Of a DNA stretch of 64,000 nucleotides, positions 1 through 9,690 are shown piece by piece (the stretch's first letter is position 1; the number at the start of each line of letters is the position of its first letter). A program made the position numbers and the translations under genes. This stretch comes from Herminiimonas sp. KBW02 (GTDB taxonomy: Bacteria; Pseudomonadota; Gammaproteobacteria; Burkholderiales; Burkholderiaceae_D), in the NCBI RefSeq assembly GCF_003852535.1, contig NZ_QAJP01000008.1, positions 6,013 to 70,012 of the forward strand, given 5' to 3'. Under the pieces are notes generated by a model. The model was not told the DNA's origin and did not search any database. It saw only the letters and a list, made by a program, of their open reading frames with translations.

Positions 1-732
1 GTCGGTTTCAAAAAACGCTTTGACGAAATTGAGGTAGACGCCTTTGAGGTCGGCGAAGCTGATGTTTTCATCGATCCACAGACCTTCGACCTGATGGAAC
101 ATAGGTGAATGGGTGGCGTCGCTATCGACGCGGTAAGTACGACCCGGCGCGATGACTTTGATCGGTGGTTTGTTCATGCGCGCATAGCGCACTTGCATCG
201 GGCTGGTATGCGTACGCAGCAGCAAAGGCTTGCCTTGCGTATCGTTGCCTTCGATGTAGAAAGTATCCTGCATCGAACGCGCAGGATGATTTTCCGGGCT
301 GTTCAATGCGGTGAAATTGGTCCAGTCGTTTTCAATTTCCGGACCGTCGGCAACGTCAAAGCCGATGGAACCGAAGATTTCTTCAACGCGCTGCCATGAG
401 CGCATGACCGGGTGGATACCGCCGGTGCCGCGACCGCGACCTGGCAGTGTAATGTCGATTGCTTCTGCGTTCAGACGCGCTTCCATCTGTGCATTCGATA
501 ATGCATCGCGGCGCGCAGTCAGTGCAGCTTCAATCTTTTCTTTGGCAGAGTTAATGACAGCGCCCTGTGCTTTGCGCTCTTCCGGCGCAAGCTTGCCAAG
601 GCTCTTCATTTGTTCGGTGATCTGTCCCGTTTTACCGAGGTACTTCGCTTTCGCGTTTTCCAGCGCGGCGGCATCTTCTGCGGCGGCGAAATCGGTCTGG
701 GCCTGGGTGACTAATTGTTCGAGGTGATTCAT
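1..732 (-). CDS. pheS: Phenylalanyl-tRNA synthetase alpha subunit (3' end outside window)
   Basis: Catalytic subunit of the cytoplasmic (alpha-beta)2 PheRS that charges tRNA-Phe. The 244 codons visible here begin [12 protein letters not shown] with the N-terminal coiled coil, then the basic segment [12 protein letters not shown] and the class II core, including the motif 2 region ([11 protein letters not shown]). The C-terminal part and pheT lie beyond the left edge. The start ATG at 732 is preceded by AAGGACGAG at a rather long spacing. It follows rplT in the classic thrS-infC-rpmI-rplT-pheS order, separated by a terminator-like hairpin. Confidence 0.96.
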   Translation of the reverse strand, partial: MNHLEQLVTQAQTDFAAAEDAAALENAKAKYLGKTGQITEQMKSLGKLAPEERKAQGAVINSAKEKIEAALTARRDALSNAQMEARLNAEAIDITLPGRGRGTGGIHPVMRSWQRVEEIFGSIGFDVADGPEIENDWTNFTALNSPENHPARSMQDTFYIEGNDTQGKPLLLRTHTSPMQVRYARMNKPPIKVIAPGRTYRVDSDATHSPMFHQVEGLWIDENISFADLKGVYLNFVKAFFETD

Positions 733-775
733 GCGGTTTGTTCTCGTCCTTTGCAAGGAAGCCGAAAAGGAAAGC

Positions 776-813
776 AAAAATAAAACGGGGCATAGGTATG
801 GAACCCTGCCCCG
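776..813 (-). terminator. Rho-independent terminator or attenuator between rplT and pheS
   Basis: On the minus strand a 7-bp G+C-rich stem (786-792 with 807-813) is followed by a T-rich run (TTTTATTTTT, 785-776). A second hairpin without a T-run (GCACCGTC/GACGGTGC) lies just upstream at about 828-847. In enterics pheST is attenuated through a Phe-rich leader peptide. I see no Phe codon cluster here, so simple partial termination after rplT is the safer reading. Confidence 0.7.
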
Positions 814-861
814 CTCGGATATTGCTGCACCGTCCGCAGACGGTGCATACGATCACAACAC

Positions 862-1221
862 TTAAGCAGCGATGTTTGCTTTCACCTGATTCACAATTGC
901 AGCGAATGCCGGTTTGTCCATCACAGCCATATCGGCCAGGACTTTACGGTCCAGCTCGATGGATGCGCGTTTCAGACCGTTCATGAACACGCTGTATGTC
1001 AGACCATGTTCACGCGATGCTGCATTGATACGGGTGATCCACAGAGCGCGGAAAACGCGTTTTTTGTTACGACGATCGCGGTATGCATATTGGCCAGCGC
1101 GCATAACTGCTTGCTTGGCAATACGGTAAACCTTGCTGCGACGACCACGGTAGCCTTTGGCTTGGTCGAGGACTTTCTTATGACGGGCCCGTGCTGTGAC
1201 CCCACGTTTTACTCTAGGCAT
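862..1221 (-). CDS. rplT: 50S ribosomal protein L20
   Basis: A 119-aa basic protein, the usual L20 length, starting [16 protein letters not shown]. It binds 23S rRNA early in assembly of the large subunit. The N-terminal basic extension and the [14 protein letters not shown] segment are typical. It is the third gene of the infC-rpmI-rplT unit, 28 bp downstream of rpmI. In other bacteria L20 also represses this operon post-transcriptionally; I did not identify the corresponding RNA site here. Confidence 0.98.
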
Positions 1222-1249
1222 GATTACTCCTTAATAATTGAGTGTGAGG

Positions 1250-1447
1250 TTAAGCGGTAGGCATCATTGCGCGTACGGAATTCATGTTGGTGTCATGGAC
1301 ACCGACAGCACCGCGCAATTGACGTTTGTTTTTAGTGGTTTTTTTGGTCAGGATGTGACGTTTGAACGCTTGACCGCGTTTAACGGTACCACCCGGACGT
1401 ACACGAAAGCGCTTTTTGGCGCTGCTTTTCGTTTTCATTTTAGGCAT
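1250..1447 (-). CDS. rpmI: 50S ribosomal protein L35
   Basis: A 65-aa basic protein of normal L35 length, [20 protein letters not shown]. The longer reading frame that begins at 1480 adds 11 residues with no family support, so the ATG at 1447 is chosen. It sits between infC and rplT as in most bacteria and is expected to be cotranslated with them. Confidence 0.97.
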   Translation of the reverse strand: MPKMKTKSSAKKRFRVRPGGTVKRGQAFKRHILTKKTTKNKRQLRGAVGVHDTNMNSVRAMMPTA

Positions 1448-1608
1448 GACACACTCTGTCCTTTTAAGGGACAGTTCCATTTTATATGATTGCAGGTGGC
1501 AACAATTTCGTTACGCTTGGATGCCTGCTTTCACTTGTTATGCAGTGGAATCGAGTCCACTGCTATTTTGTGTAAATCGTCCGTTACCGGACGACTCGCA
1601 CGAAATTC

Positions 1609-2130
1609 TTATTTCTTCTTCTTCGGCGACAGAACCATGATCATCTGACGACCTTCCATCTTCGGCCATTGTTCAACCTGGCCGTATGGTTCGAGATCTT
1701 GTTTCAGACGTTCCAGCATTCTTACGCCGATATCCTGATGCGCCATTTCACGACCGCGGAAACGCAGTGTGATTTTGGTTTTATCGCCGTCTTCCAGGAA
1801 TTTGATCAGGTTGCGCAGCTTGATGTTGTAATCACCATCATCGGTACCAGGCCGGAATTTGACTTCCTTCACCAGAATAACCTTCTGTTTCAGCTTGGCT
1901 TCGTGCGCCTTCTTTTGTTCCTGGTACTTGAACTTGCCGTAGTCCATCAGGCGTGCGACTGGCGGTTGCGCGGTTGGCGCAATCTCTACCAGATCGACGT
2001 TAGCCTCTTCCGCCAGGCGGAAGGCTTCAGCCAGAGTGACGATACCGAGCGGCTCGTTTTCTACACCAGTTAAACGTAGCTCAGGCGCTGTAATTTCACC
2101 GTTGATCCGATGCGACTTGTCAGTAGCTAT
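1609..2130 (-). CDS. infC: Translation initiation factor IF-3, non-AUG start
   Basis: IF-3 binds the 30S subunit, keeps it apart from 50S and discriminates against non-canonical start codons. The ATG at 1947 would cut off the N-terminal domain. The frame stays open upstream and reads (M)[19 protein letters not shown], the conserved IF-3 N-terminus. No ATG, GTG or TTG fits there. An ATA at 2130 lies 7 nt after AAGGA (2142-2138), which is ideal spacing. An in-frame ATT at 2136 lies only 1 nt after it. With ATA the product is 173 aa and ends in the usual Lys run. A rare start codon is the known basis of infC autoregulation. Next genes are rpmI and rplT. Confidence 0.93.
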   Translation of the reverse strand: MATDKSHRINGEITAPELRLTGVENEPLGIVTLAEAFRLAEEANVDLVEIAPTAQPPVARLMDYGKFKYQEQKKAHEAKLKQKVILVKEVKFRPGTDDGDYNIKLRNLIKFLEDGDKTKITLRFRGREMAHQDIGVRMLERLKQDLEPYGQVEQWPKMEGRQMIMVLSPKKKK

Positions 2131-2137
2131 TGCAATT

Positions 2138-2142
2138 TCCTT
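2138..2142 (-). promoter_or_regulatory. infC ribosome binding site that decides a non-AUG start
   Basis: AAGGA on the minus strand, 7 nt before the ATA at 2130 and 1 nt before the ATT at 2136. The spacing favours ATA as the initiation codon. Confidence 0.65.
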
Positions 2143-2190
2143 TTAAAATCAAATAATTAAGCCGTGCTCTTGCGCTATGGGTTACCCCTT

Positions 2191-4098
2191 TTAGGCTTTG
2201 GTATCCATCTCGTTTTTGAGACGTTCCACCAATAAATCGACAGGCATTACACCCAGATCGACATTGCCTCGCGCTCGCACGGCCACTGTACCTGCGTCCC
2301 GCTCTTTATCGCCAATAACAATGATGTACGGCAGCTTCTGAACGGAATGCTCGCGTATTTTATAGGTAATTTTCTCATTACGCAAATCAAGGTGCACCCT
2401 AAACCCTTGTTTTTTCAGGTTTTGTGCAACAGCCTGTGCATATTCAGCCTGTGCGTCAGAGATGTTCAGCACGGCAATTTGCACCGGAGCTAGCCATAAT
2501 GGCAACGCGCCAGCGTAATGTTCGATCAAAATACCGATGAAACGCTCGAGCGAACCGACGATAGCCCGGTGCAACATAATCGGCGTTTTACGGCTGTTAT
2601 CAACTGCCACATACTCGGCACCCAGGCGACCCGGCATCGACGGATCGATCTGCACGGTACCGACTTGCCATGCGCGACCCAGGCTGTCTTTCAGGTGATA
2701 TTCGATTTTCGGACCGTAGAAGGCGCCCTCGCCCGGCAATTCAGTCCAGCTGACGCCACAGGCACGCAACGCCGAACGCAGCGACTCCTCGGCGATATCC
2801 CAGCTTTCTTCGGTACCGATACGGCTATCCGGACGCAAAGCCAGTTTGACGTCGATATTTTCAAAGCCGAAAGCTGCATACACCGCCATCGCCTGCGCGT
2901 GGAACGCTGTTACTTCTTCGGCAATTTGCTCTTCTGTACAGAAAATGTGGCCGTCATCCTGCGTAAAGCCACGCACCCGCATCATGCCGTGCAAGGCGCC
3001 GGACGGCTCATTGCGGTGGCACTGCCCGAATTCGCCGTAGCGCAAAGGCAGGTCGCGATAGCTGCGCATATCGCTATTGTAAATTTGTACGTGACCCGGG
3101 CAGTTCATAGGCTTGAGCGCGTAAGAACGGTTTTCCGACTCGGTCACGAACATGTTTTCGCGGTAGTTATCCCAGTGACCGGTTTTTTCCCACAAACCAC
3201 GATCCAGGATTTGCGGCGCCTTGACCTCCTGGTAATCGTTATCCTGGTAGACCTTGCGCATATATTGCTCGACCTGTTGCCAGATCGACCAGCCTTTTGG
3301 ATGCCAGAAGATCAAGCCTGGCGCTTCTTCCTGGAAATGGAAGAAATCCAGCTGTTTGCCCAGTTTGCGGTGATCACGCTTCTCGGCTTCTTCCAGCATG
3401 TGCAGATAAGCTTCCTGCTCTTCCTTCTTCGCCCAGGCGGTGCCGTAGATACGCTGCAGCATTTCATTCTTGGAATCACCACGCCAGTAAGCACCCGCCA
3501 GCTTCATCAGCTTGAATACTTTCAGCTTGCCGGTCGACGGCACGTGCGGTCCGCGGCACAAGTCGGTGAACTTGCCTTCGGTGTACAGCGAGACTTCCTG
3601 ATCCGCCGGAATGGATGCAATGATTTCAGCCTTGTACGCTTCGCCTATCGATTTGAAATAGGCCACAGCTTCATCACGTGGCATGACCTTGCGTGTGACC
3701 GGCTCGTCTTTCTTCGCCAGCTCGGTCATTTTCTTTTCGATCGCAACCAGATCGTCCGGCGTAAACGGGCGCTTGTACGAGAAATCGTAGTAAAAGCCGT
3801 TATCGATTACGGGGCCGATGGTGACCTGCGCGTCCGGGAACAATTCCTTGACTGCATAGGCCAGCAAGTGAGCGGTCGAGTGACGGATCACATCTATGCC
3901 TTCAGCATCCTTGTCCGTGATGATGGCCAGATCGCTGTCTTTGTCGATCAGATACGAGGTATCAACCACATCGCCGTTGACTTTGCCTGCCAATGCAGCT
4001 TTGGCAAGGCCGGTGCCGATATTGGCAGCAACTTGCGCTACGGTGACAGGCGTATCAAATTCGCGTTGCGAACCATCGGGAAGTCGGACTGTAATCAT
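2191..4098 (-). CDS. thrS: Threonyl-tRNA synthetase
   Basis: A class II synthetase of 635 aa, normal length. Order of domains: TGS ([14 protein letters not shown], about 1-60), the editing domain with the Zn-type motif [16 protein letters not shown] (about 70-220), the catalytic core ([21 protein letters not shown], then the [15 protein letters not shown] region), and the anticodon-binding domain (about 535-635). The ATG at 4098 follows GGAGAGCAAA; a frame extending to 4128 has no family support. It heads the translation-gene cluster, with infC 60 bp downstream. Confidence 0.98.
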   Translation of the reverse strand: MITVRLPDGSQREFDTPVTVAQVAANIGTGLAKAALAGKVNGDVVDTSYLIDKDSDLAIITDKDAEGIDVIRHSTAHLLAYAVKELFPDAQVTIGPVIDNGFYYDFSYKRPFTPDDLVAIEKKMTELAKKDEPVTRKVMPRDEAVAYFKSIGEAYKAEIIASIPADQEVSLYTEGKFTDLCRGPHVPSTGKLKVFKLMKLAGAYWRGDSKNEMLQRIYGTAWAKKEEQEAYLHMLEEAEKRDHRKLGKQLDFFHFQEEAPGLIFWHPKGWSIWQQVEQYMRKVYQDNDYQEVKAPQILDRGLWEKTGHWDNYRENMFVTESENRSYALKPMNCPGHVQIYNSDMRSYRDLPLRYGEFGQCHRNEPSGALHGMMRVRGFTQDDGHIFCTEEQIAEEVTAFHAQAMAVYAAFGFENIDVKLALRPDSRIGTEESWDIAEESLRSALRACGVSWTELPGEGAFYGPKIEYHLKDSLGRAWQVGTVQIDPSMPGRLGAEYVAVDNSRKTPIMLHRAIVGSLERFIGILIEHYAGALPLWLAPVQIAVLNISDAQAEYAQAVAQNLKKQGFRVHLDLRNEKITYKIREHSVQKLPYIIVIGDKERDAGTVAVRARGNVDLGVMPVDLLVERLKNEMDTKA

Positions 4099-4172
4099 TT
4101 TGCTCTCCGTTTCAGCGGGACCCTGCATGCTGACGCTAGACTGGATAAATTGAACAACAAAAAATGCGGGCG

Positions 4173-4200
4173 AAAAAAAACGCGGGCTAGCCGCGCTTTT
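4173..4200 (-). terminator. Terminator downstream of tRNA-Val
   Basis: A 5-bp all-G/C stem (4181-4185 with 4191-4195) is followed on the minus strand by eight T (4180-4173). It lies between the tRNA-Val 3' end and thrS. It is flanked by a short T-run on the plus strand too, so it may act in both directions. Confidence 0.65.
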
Positions 4201-4320
4201 TCAATGGTAATGACGAAAAAGAACCCGACTTAGCGTCGCCTGGAAACCAATGTGGTTGCCGTTCGCGGTGTCATAACCGGGTTGCCTTTCTCGCTCTTAC
4301 AGGTTTTACCAATTTTTCGT

Positions 4321-4397
4321 TGGTAGGCACGATTGGACTCGAACCAACGACCCCTACCATGTCAAGGTAGTGCTCTAACCAGCTGAGCTACGCGCCT
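4321..4397 (-). tRNA. tRNA-Val (GAC)
   Basis: A 77-nt cloverleaf with CCA encoded (4323-4321). The acceptor stem AGGCGCG pairs with CGTGCCT with one G-U. The D arm is GTAGCTCAGCTGGTTAGAGC. The anticodon arm is CTACC-TTGACAT-GGTAG with anticodon GAC, and the T arm contains GGTTCGAGTCC. It lies between relA and thrS on the same strand. Confidence 0.97.
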
Positions 4398-4501
4398 AAA
4401 GAAGCGAAATTATAGCGGCAAATTATTTACTTAGCTAGTGCTTCTGCGAACTAAGTGCAAAAAATTCATCGCAAGCGAATTCCGCCACTGAAAAAATGCC
4501 A

Positions 4502-6778
4502 TTAATGCCGCTTGGCTTCGAGTACGCCGTTGACCTCACGTATCACGTTCAGCGCTTTCTGCAATTGCGCAGTCGAGGCAATTTCTGCGGTAAAGGCCAT
4601 GCGTGCCTGCCCTTTGACGCTTTGTGTACTGACGCCGATCACATTGATTTTTTCACGCAGGAAAATATCCGAGATATCGCGCAGCAAGCCTTGCCGGTCG
4701 CCGGCCAGCACAAAGATATCGACCGGATACACGGTCGCCGACTCCGGCCGGCCCCAGGCAGTCTGAATAATGCGCTCCGGTGCCTTGTTACGCATCTCGA
4801 CGAAATTCTTGCAATCCGCACGATGGATGGAAACGCCTTTACCGCGCGTAATGAAACCGACGATCTCATCCGGCGGCGCCGGTTTGCAGCACTTCGCCAA
4901 TTGCGTCATCAGGCCGTCGGTACCGACCACCAGCACGCCGGACTTGGCGCCGTGCACCACGCTGGAAGCGCGACTCTTGCGCGGGATGACGGCATCTTCC
5001 GGTTCCGCAGCATTCGGATCTTCACCATGCAGTGCCTGTTCTACCGTGCGCAGGCTGAATTCATCCTTGCCCACTGCGAGGAAGAGATCATCGACTTTGG
5101 AGAAGCCGAGCTTGTGCGCCAGCTCTTCAAGATTGACAGCTGTTTTACCTTCGCGCTGCAAGGTTTTTTCCACCAGGCCACGACCCTGCGACAGGGTCTC
5201 TTGCATATCGATCGCATTGAACCATGCGCGCACCTTGGCGCGGGTACGCGAACTGACTGCATAACCAGGTGACAGCCAGTCGCGCGACGGACCGACAGTT
5301 CCGGTCACTGTGCTGACGCCTTTAGCGGTGATGATGCCTACCGTCTGGCCATTCTTCAACACGGTATTCAGCGGCACCAGCACGCCGTCCACACGCGCAC
5401 CACGGCAGCGATGTCCTACATCGCTGTGCAAGTGATACGCAAAGTCGATAGGTGTTGCGCCGTTCGGCAATTCGATGACGCGTGCCTGTGGCGTCAATAC
5501 ATAGATGCGATCATCCAGCGTCGCCGACTTGAGTTTCTCGACCCAGTCGCGGTGCACTTCTTCCTGTCCGACGACGGTATCGACCACCTCGCTTTTCCAC
5601 GCCAGCAACTGACGCAGCCAGGCGATCTTCTCATCGTATTTTTGTCCGGAGAAGTTAGAGCCGCCGGACTCCTTGTAACGCCAGTGCGCCGCTACGCCAT
5701 ACTCGGCGAAGTCGTGCATATCGTTGGTGCGTACCTGCACTTCCAGTGGACGACCATCCTCCGCAATGACGATGGTGTGCAGCGATTGATAGCCATTCGG
5801 TTTCGGTCGCGAAATGTAATCGTCGAACTCTTCCGGTATCGGCGCCCAGATGTTGTGGATGATGCCCAGCACCGTGTAGCAGGTTTTCACATCGTCGACG
5901 ATCACGCGGAATGCGCGTACGTCATACAAATCAGAAAACTCGATGGCCTTGCCACGCAGCTTGCTCCAGATACTGAAGATGTGCTTCGGACGACCAAAGA
6001 CTTCCGCCTTGATACCGGCGGCCGCCATTTCCGATTGCAAACGTTTGATCGCGTTGGCGATGAAGGCTTCGCGCTCGACGCGTTTTTCTTCAAGTTGCGA
6101 CGCAATGCGTTTGTACGCTTCCGGCTGCAGGAAACGAAAGGATAAATCTTCCAGCTCCCATTTGAGCTGCCACACGCCGAGACGGTTGGCCAATGGCGCA
6201 TAGAGATCAAAAGTCTCGCGCGCGTATTGTTTCGAACGTTCGTTCTGTACCTTGTTATCGGCGAAATAGCGCAGCGTAGTGACGCGTGTACCGAGACGCA
6301 CCAGCACGACACGCATATCGGACGCCATCGCCAGCAACATCTTGCGCACGACTTCGAGTTGCGCCGCCGCTTCCTGCGCCGCATTCTTGCTGCGCGCCGC
6401 CTCATGCTGGACGAAGGTGACTTCGTGCAGGCGCATCAATTGCCGTACACCCTGCACCAGGTTGTTCACTTCGGTACCGAAGCGCTCTTCTATCTTTTCA
6501 GCAGCGGCCGGGTCTACGGTTGCCAATTCAAACAGCAAGGCGGCAATCCGCGTATCCGCATCAGTTTCCAATTGAGAGAGAACCGTGGCGACGCCTTGCG
6601 CAAACTCGAAGGTGTCCTGTTCACTTTCAAATGCATCCTGTCCGGCCGAAACATTCTTGCCGCTATAAATCGGTTTGACGAAGGCGAGCGCATCCATCAC
6701 GCGCGCACTGTCGTGTTCGGTCAAACCAGAGCGAAGCAGCTCCTGCGTATCGCTCTGTGATGATGCTAAGGAAACCAT
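4502..6778 (-). CDS. relA: GTP pyrophosphokinase RelA, (p)ppGpp synthetase I
   Basis: A 758-aa long RelA/SpoT homologue that makes (p)ppGpp on stalled ribosomes. The N-terminal hydrolase-like region (about 30-190) has lost the HD metal motif: AALLFELATVDPAA stands where active enzymes have HD. The synthetase domain (about 240-370) carries RGKAIEFSDLYDVRAFRVIV and the acidic EFDD motif, which marks RelA-type synthetase-only enzymes rather than the basic RxKD of bifunctional Rel/SpoT. A TGS domain (about 400-465) and a C-terminal ACT domain (about 680-755) follow. It lies 7 bp downstream of a RidA-family gene. Confidence 0.95.
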   Translation of the reverse strand: MVSLASSQSDTQELLRSGLTEHDSARVMDALAFVKPIYSGKNVSAGQDAFESEQDTFEFAQGVATVLSQLETDADTRIAALLFELATVDPAAAEKIEERFGTEVNNLVQGVRQLMRLHEVTFVQHEAARSKNAAQEAAAQLEVVRKMLLAMASDMRVVLVRLGTRVTTLRYFADNKVQNERSKQYARETFDLYAPLANRLGVWQLKWELEDLSFRFLQPEAYKRIASQLEEKRVEREAFIANAIKRLQSEMAAAGIKAEVFGRPKHIFSIWSKLRGKAIEFSDLYDVRAFRVIVDDVKTCYTVLGIIHNIWAPIPEEFDDYISRPKPNGYQSLHTIVIAEDGRPLEVQVRTNDMHDFAEYGVAAHWRYKESGGSNFSGQKYDEKIAWLRQLLAWKSEVVDTVVGQEEVHRDWVEKLKSATLDDRIYVLTPQARVIELPNGATPIDFAYHLHSDVGHRCRGARVDGVLVPLNTVLKNGQTVGIITAKGVSTVTGTVGPSRDWLSPGYAVSSRTRAKVRAWFNAIDMQETLSQGRGLVEKTLQREGKTAVNLEELAHKLGFSKVDDLFLAVGKDEFSLRTVEQALHGEDPNAAEPEDAVIPRKSRASSVVHGAKSGVLVVGTDGLMTQLAKCCKPAPPDEIVGFITRGKGVSIHRADCKNFVEMRNKAPERIIQTAWGRPESATVYPVDIFVLAGDRQGLLRDISDIFLREKINVIGVSTQSVKGQARMAFTAEIASTAQLQKALNVIREVNGVLEAKRH

Positions 6779-6785
6779 TTAAAAC

Positions 6786-7139
6786 CTAAGAAGATGCTGC
6801 AACTACAATTATCTCTACCAGGCGCTTAGTATCAGGAAACTGCGCACCCACTGTGGCACGTGGGGGTGTATGGCCTTCCGGCACCCACTCATTCCACGCT
6901 TCATTCATACCGTCGAAGTCCTTCACGTCAGCAATAAAAATCTGACACGACAAAATACGCGTCTTGTCGCTACCCGCTTCTGCCAGCAGGCGGTCAATAT
7001 GACCCAGCACCTCGCGGGTCTGTCCCTGGATGTTTTGCGTCGTGTCTTCGGCGATTTGTCCCGCCAAGTATACCGTGCCGTTGTGTATCGCTACTTCAGA
7101 CAGCGTATCGCCTATGTGCAAACGTGTAATGTTCATCAT
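6786..7139 (-). CDS. RidA/YjgF-family protein
   Basis: A 117-aa protein of the RidA (reactive imine/enamine deaminase) superfamily. Family features are AIHNGTVYLAGQIAED near the N-terminus, the VLGHIDRLLAEAGSDKTRIL helix, and a C-terminal TPPRATVGAQ segment whose Arg corresponds to the substrate-binding residue. The exact substrate is not given by sequence. Two adjacent ATG codons (7139, 7136) are both possible starts. It is the first gene of a likely two-gene unit with relA, 7 bp apart. Confidence 0.88.
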   Translation of the reverse strand: MMNITRLHIGDTLSEVAIHNGTVYLAGQIAEDTTQNIQGQTREVLGHIDRLLAEAGSDKTRILSCQIFIADVKDFDGMNEAWNEWVPEGHTPPRATVGAQFPDTKRLVEIIVVAASS

Positions 7140-7169
7140 GTATCCAATATAAAAACCGACCTGAAAATA

Positions 7170-8048
7170 TCAAGCCAGCAAAAAAATTTTCGCTACTGCG
7201 ATCTGATCCGCATGCAGGAAAGTCGGCGCGTGACCGACTCCCGGCAACTCCACAATTTGCGCTTTCGGCCCGCGTTGTGACATCGCCTGCACTGTTTGGT
7301 TCGACAGCAAATCCGACTCCGCACCGCGTATCACCAGCGTCGGGCACCGGATCGCATCGTACGCAGCCCACAGACGCTGCGTATCCGCTTGCACGCTGTG
7401 CACCGTGGTCGCCTTGAACGGCACGGCAATGCCCGGATCGTAGCTAAAGACCCATTGCCCGTCAGCATCCTGATGCATCACATCAGCGGCCAGTTTGCGC
7501 CACTGCGGATCACTATGCTGACCGAAGGAGAGCGAAATGGCGCGCACATAATTCCATGCCTCATCGAAAGTTGCGAAGCGCACATCCTTGCCGACATACT
7601 CGCCGATGCGCGCCAGAGCCGCCGCATCCATCTCCGGGCCGATATCGTTCAGGATCAGCCTGCGTATCGGATTCGCAGGCAGGGATGCAAGTGCCATGCC
7701 TATCACGCCACCGAGGGATGTCCCTAACCAGTGCAGCTCGTTCACACCGAGGCGCGCGATCAGCGTGACCATATCGCTGACGTATTGCGGGATCTGGTAA
7801 TACTGCGGATCCAGCAGGTGACCGGAACGACCGCGCCCGACCACATCCGGGCATATCACCCGGTAATCCCTGGCCAGTTCTTGCGCCAACACATCAAAAT
7901 CGTCAGAAACCCGGCTCAGGCCATGCACGCAAATCAGCGTTTTCGGATTGTTGCTCGCGCCCCATTCCTTGTATGCCATTTGATGCAGGCCGGTCGGGGA
8001 AAGACATTGCACAGACTTGATTTGTACCTGGGTCATAAGTTTCGCCAT
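7170..8048 (-). CDS. Alpha/beta-fold hydrolase
   Basis: A 292-aa single-domain alpha/beta hydrolase. The oxyanion segment is ICVHGLSR, the nucleophile elbow is GTSLGG, the acid lies in RGAESDLL and the general base in GVGHAP. No signal peptide, so cytoplasmic. The start at 8048 has no clear Shine-Dalgarno; an internal ATG four codons later is an alternative. It ends 30 bp upstream of the RidA-family gene on the same strand and is divergent from the 3-hydroxybutyrate dehydrogenase. Substrate unknown. Confidence 0.85.
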   Translation of the reverse strand: MAKLMTQVQIKSVQCLSPTGLHQMAYKEWGASNNPKTLICVHGLSRVSDDFDVLAQELARDYRVICPDVVGRGRSGHLLDPQYYQIPQYVSDMVTLIARLGVNELHWLGTSLGGVIGMALASLPANPIRRLILNDIGPEMDAAALARIGEYVGKDVRFATFDEAWNYVRAISLSFGQHSDPQWRKLAADVMHQDADGQWVFSYDPGIAVPFKATTVHSVQADTQRLWAAYDAIRCPTLVIRGAESDLLSNQTVQAMSQRGPKAQIVELPGVGHAPTFLHADQIAVAKIFLLA

Positions 8049-8200
8049 GGGATGGTCGGCGCATAAAGCGCGACATTTGCGGTTTTCTCTTGCTTATCTC
8101 TTGTTGATTTCTTGTCTCTTTATTGCTTCTTTTTTCTCTCTTACGCGTAGAATCTTACCAAAGATCGCCAGGCAGAAACTTTCAGATTGAAAGGTACACC

Positions 8201-8995
8201 ATGCAAAAAGCTCCACTACACGGCAAGACCGCGCTGGTAACCGGCTCGACTTCAGGCATAGGATTGGGAATTGCACAGGCGCTGGCGCAGCAAGGCGCTG
8301 ATATCGTGCTCAATGGTTTCGGTGATGCGAATGAGATCAAGACACTGCAGGCAGCATTGATGCGCAAGCACGGCGTCAAATGTGTGCATCACCCTGCCGA
8401 CATGTCCAAGCCCGCCGAAATTGCCGCCATGATGGCGTTTGCCGCCGAGCAGTTCGGGACTGTAGACATCCTCGTCAACAATGCCGGTATCCAGCATACC
8501 GAGACCATAGAAGACTTCCCGGTTGAGAAATGGGACGCGATCATCGCCATCAACCTGTCCTCTGCCTTCCATACCACGCGCCTCGCGCTGCCTATGATGC
8601 AGGCGAAGAACTGGGGTCGCATCATCAACATCGCATCGGTACATGGGCTGGTCGGCTCGGTGCAGAAATCAGCTTATGTCGCAGCCAAGCACGGCATCGT
8701 CGGCCTGACCAAGGTGACGGCACTGGAGATGGCGCATACCGGCATTACCTGCAATGCAATATGTCCGGGCTGGGTCCTGACGCCGCTGGTGCAAAAACAG
8801 GTGGATGCGCGTGCCGCACGCGAAGGTTTATCGGATGAAGCAGCGAAGAAGGATTTGGTTTCAGAGAAGCAGCCGTCCGGCGAATTTGTCACGCCGCAGC
8901 AATTGGGTGCGCTCGCGGTGTTCCTATGTAGCGAGGCTGCAGTGCAGGTACGCGGTGCAGCATGGAATATGGATGGCGGCTGGACTGCACAGTAA
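8201..8995 (+). CDS. 3-hydroxybutyrate dehydrogenase (SDR)
   Basis: A 264-aa short-chain dehydrogenase that oxidises D-3-hydroxybutyrate to acetoacetate with NAD+. The cofactor motif is TGSTSGIG at the N-terminus, then NNAG, the catalytic Ser in NIASVHGLVGS, and the YVAAKHG Tyr-x3-Lys pair. The C-terminal QPSGEFVTPQQLG and GAAWNMDGGW segments match bacterial BDH. The ATG at 8201 fits the family N-terminus (MQKAPLHGKTALVTG) and follows AAAGG. It converges on the 3-oxoacid CoA-transferase genes, which use its product acetoacetate. Confidence 0.93.
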   Translation: MQKAPLHGKTALVTGSTSGIGLGIAQALAQQGADIVLNGFGDANEIKTLQAALMRKHGVKCVHHPADMSKPAEIAAMMAFAAEQFGTVDILVNNAGIQHTETIEDFPVEKWDAIIAINLSSAFHTTRLALPMMQAKNWGRIINIASVHGLVGSVQKSAYVAAKHGIVGLTKVTALEMAHTGITCNAICPGWVLTPLVQKQVDARAAREGLSDEAAKKDLVSEKQPSGEFVTPQQLGALAVFLCSEAAVQVRGAAWNMDGGWTAQ

Positions 8996-9018
8996 GTCCA
9001 GCGCCCCGCTCCTCTGCT

Positions 9019-9672
9019 TTATTGCAACTTGCTGCTGTCCAGCGGTACACCAGTACCGGCCTGGATTTCTTCCAATGTGACACCTGTCGCCAGTTCCACT
9101 AACTGCAAACCTTGCGGCGTCACATCCATCACACCCAGATCGGTGATGATGCGATCAACCACTGCAACACCCGTCAACGGCAGGCTGCATTGCGGCAATA
9201 TCTTGTGCGATACCGTGCCATCCTTGGCACGCGCCACATGCTCCATCAACACCACGATGCGTTTGACACCTGCAACCAGATCCATCGCGCCGCCCATGCC
9301 CTTTACCATCTTGCCCGGGATCATCCAGTTTGCAAGGTCGCCCTGCGCCGATACCTGCATCGCACCCAGCAAGGCGATATCGATTTTGCCGCCGCGTATC
9401 ATGCCGAAGGAATCCGCCGAGCTGAAATAGGAGGAGCCAGGCAAGGAGGTTACCGTCTGCTTGCCGGCATTGATCAGGTCAGGGTCTAGCTCATCTTCGG
9501 TCGGAAACGGGCCTATGCCCAGCAAACCGTTCTCCGATTGCAGCCAGACGTGGATATCGTCCGGCACGTAATTCGCCACCAGCGTCGGTAAACCGATGCC
9601 GAGGTTAACGTAAGCACCATCCTGTAATTCCTGCGCTGCGCGCGCTGCCATTTCTTCCCGGGTCCAGGCCAT
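9019..9672 (-). CDS. scoB: 3-oxoacid CoA-transferase subunit B
   Basis: A 217-aa beta subunit of the two-subunit succinyl-CoA:3-ketoacid CoA-transferase. It carries the catalytic-Glu segment [13 protein letters not shown] and the [16 protein letters not shown]-terminal motif. It activates acetoacetate to acetoacetyl-CoA. It lies 18 bp downstream of the alpha subunit gene and is convergent with the hydroxybutyrate dehydrogenase gene, so the three form a ketone-body/PHB utilisation module. Confidence 0.94.
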   Translation of the reverse strand: MAWTREEMAARAAQELQDGAYVNLGIGLPTLVANYVPDDIHVWLQSENGLLGIGPFPTEDELDPDLINAGKQTVTSLPGSSYFSSADSFGMIRGGKIDIALLGAMQVSAQGDLANWMIPGKMVKGMGGAMDLVAGVKRIVVLMEHVARAKDGTVSHKILPQCSLPLTGVAVVDRIITDLGVMDVTPQGLQLVELATGVTLEEIQAGTGVPLDSSKLQ

Positions 9673-9690
9673 ATTATGTCTCCGCGTTGA

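Noticed and set aside
733-861. Leader peptide-type attenuation of pheS
   Set aside because: A terminator hairpin is present but no short Phe-rich frame precedes it, so pheM-like attenuation is not supported.
2518-4233. 571-codon plus-strand frame opposite thrS
   Set aside because: Antisense shadow of thrS with no motif and no ribosome binding site.
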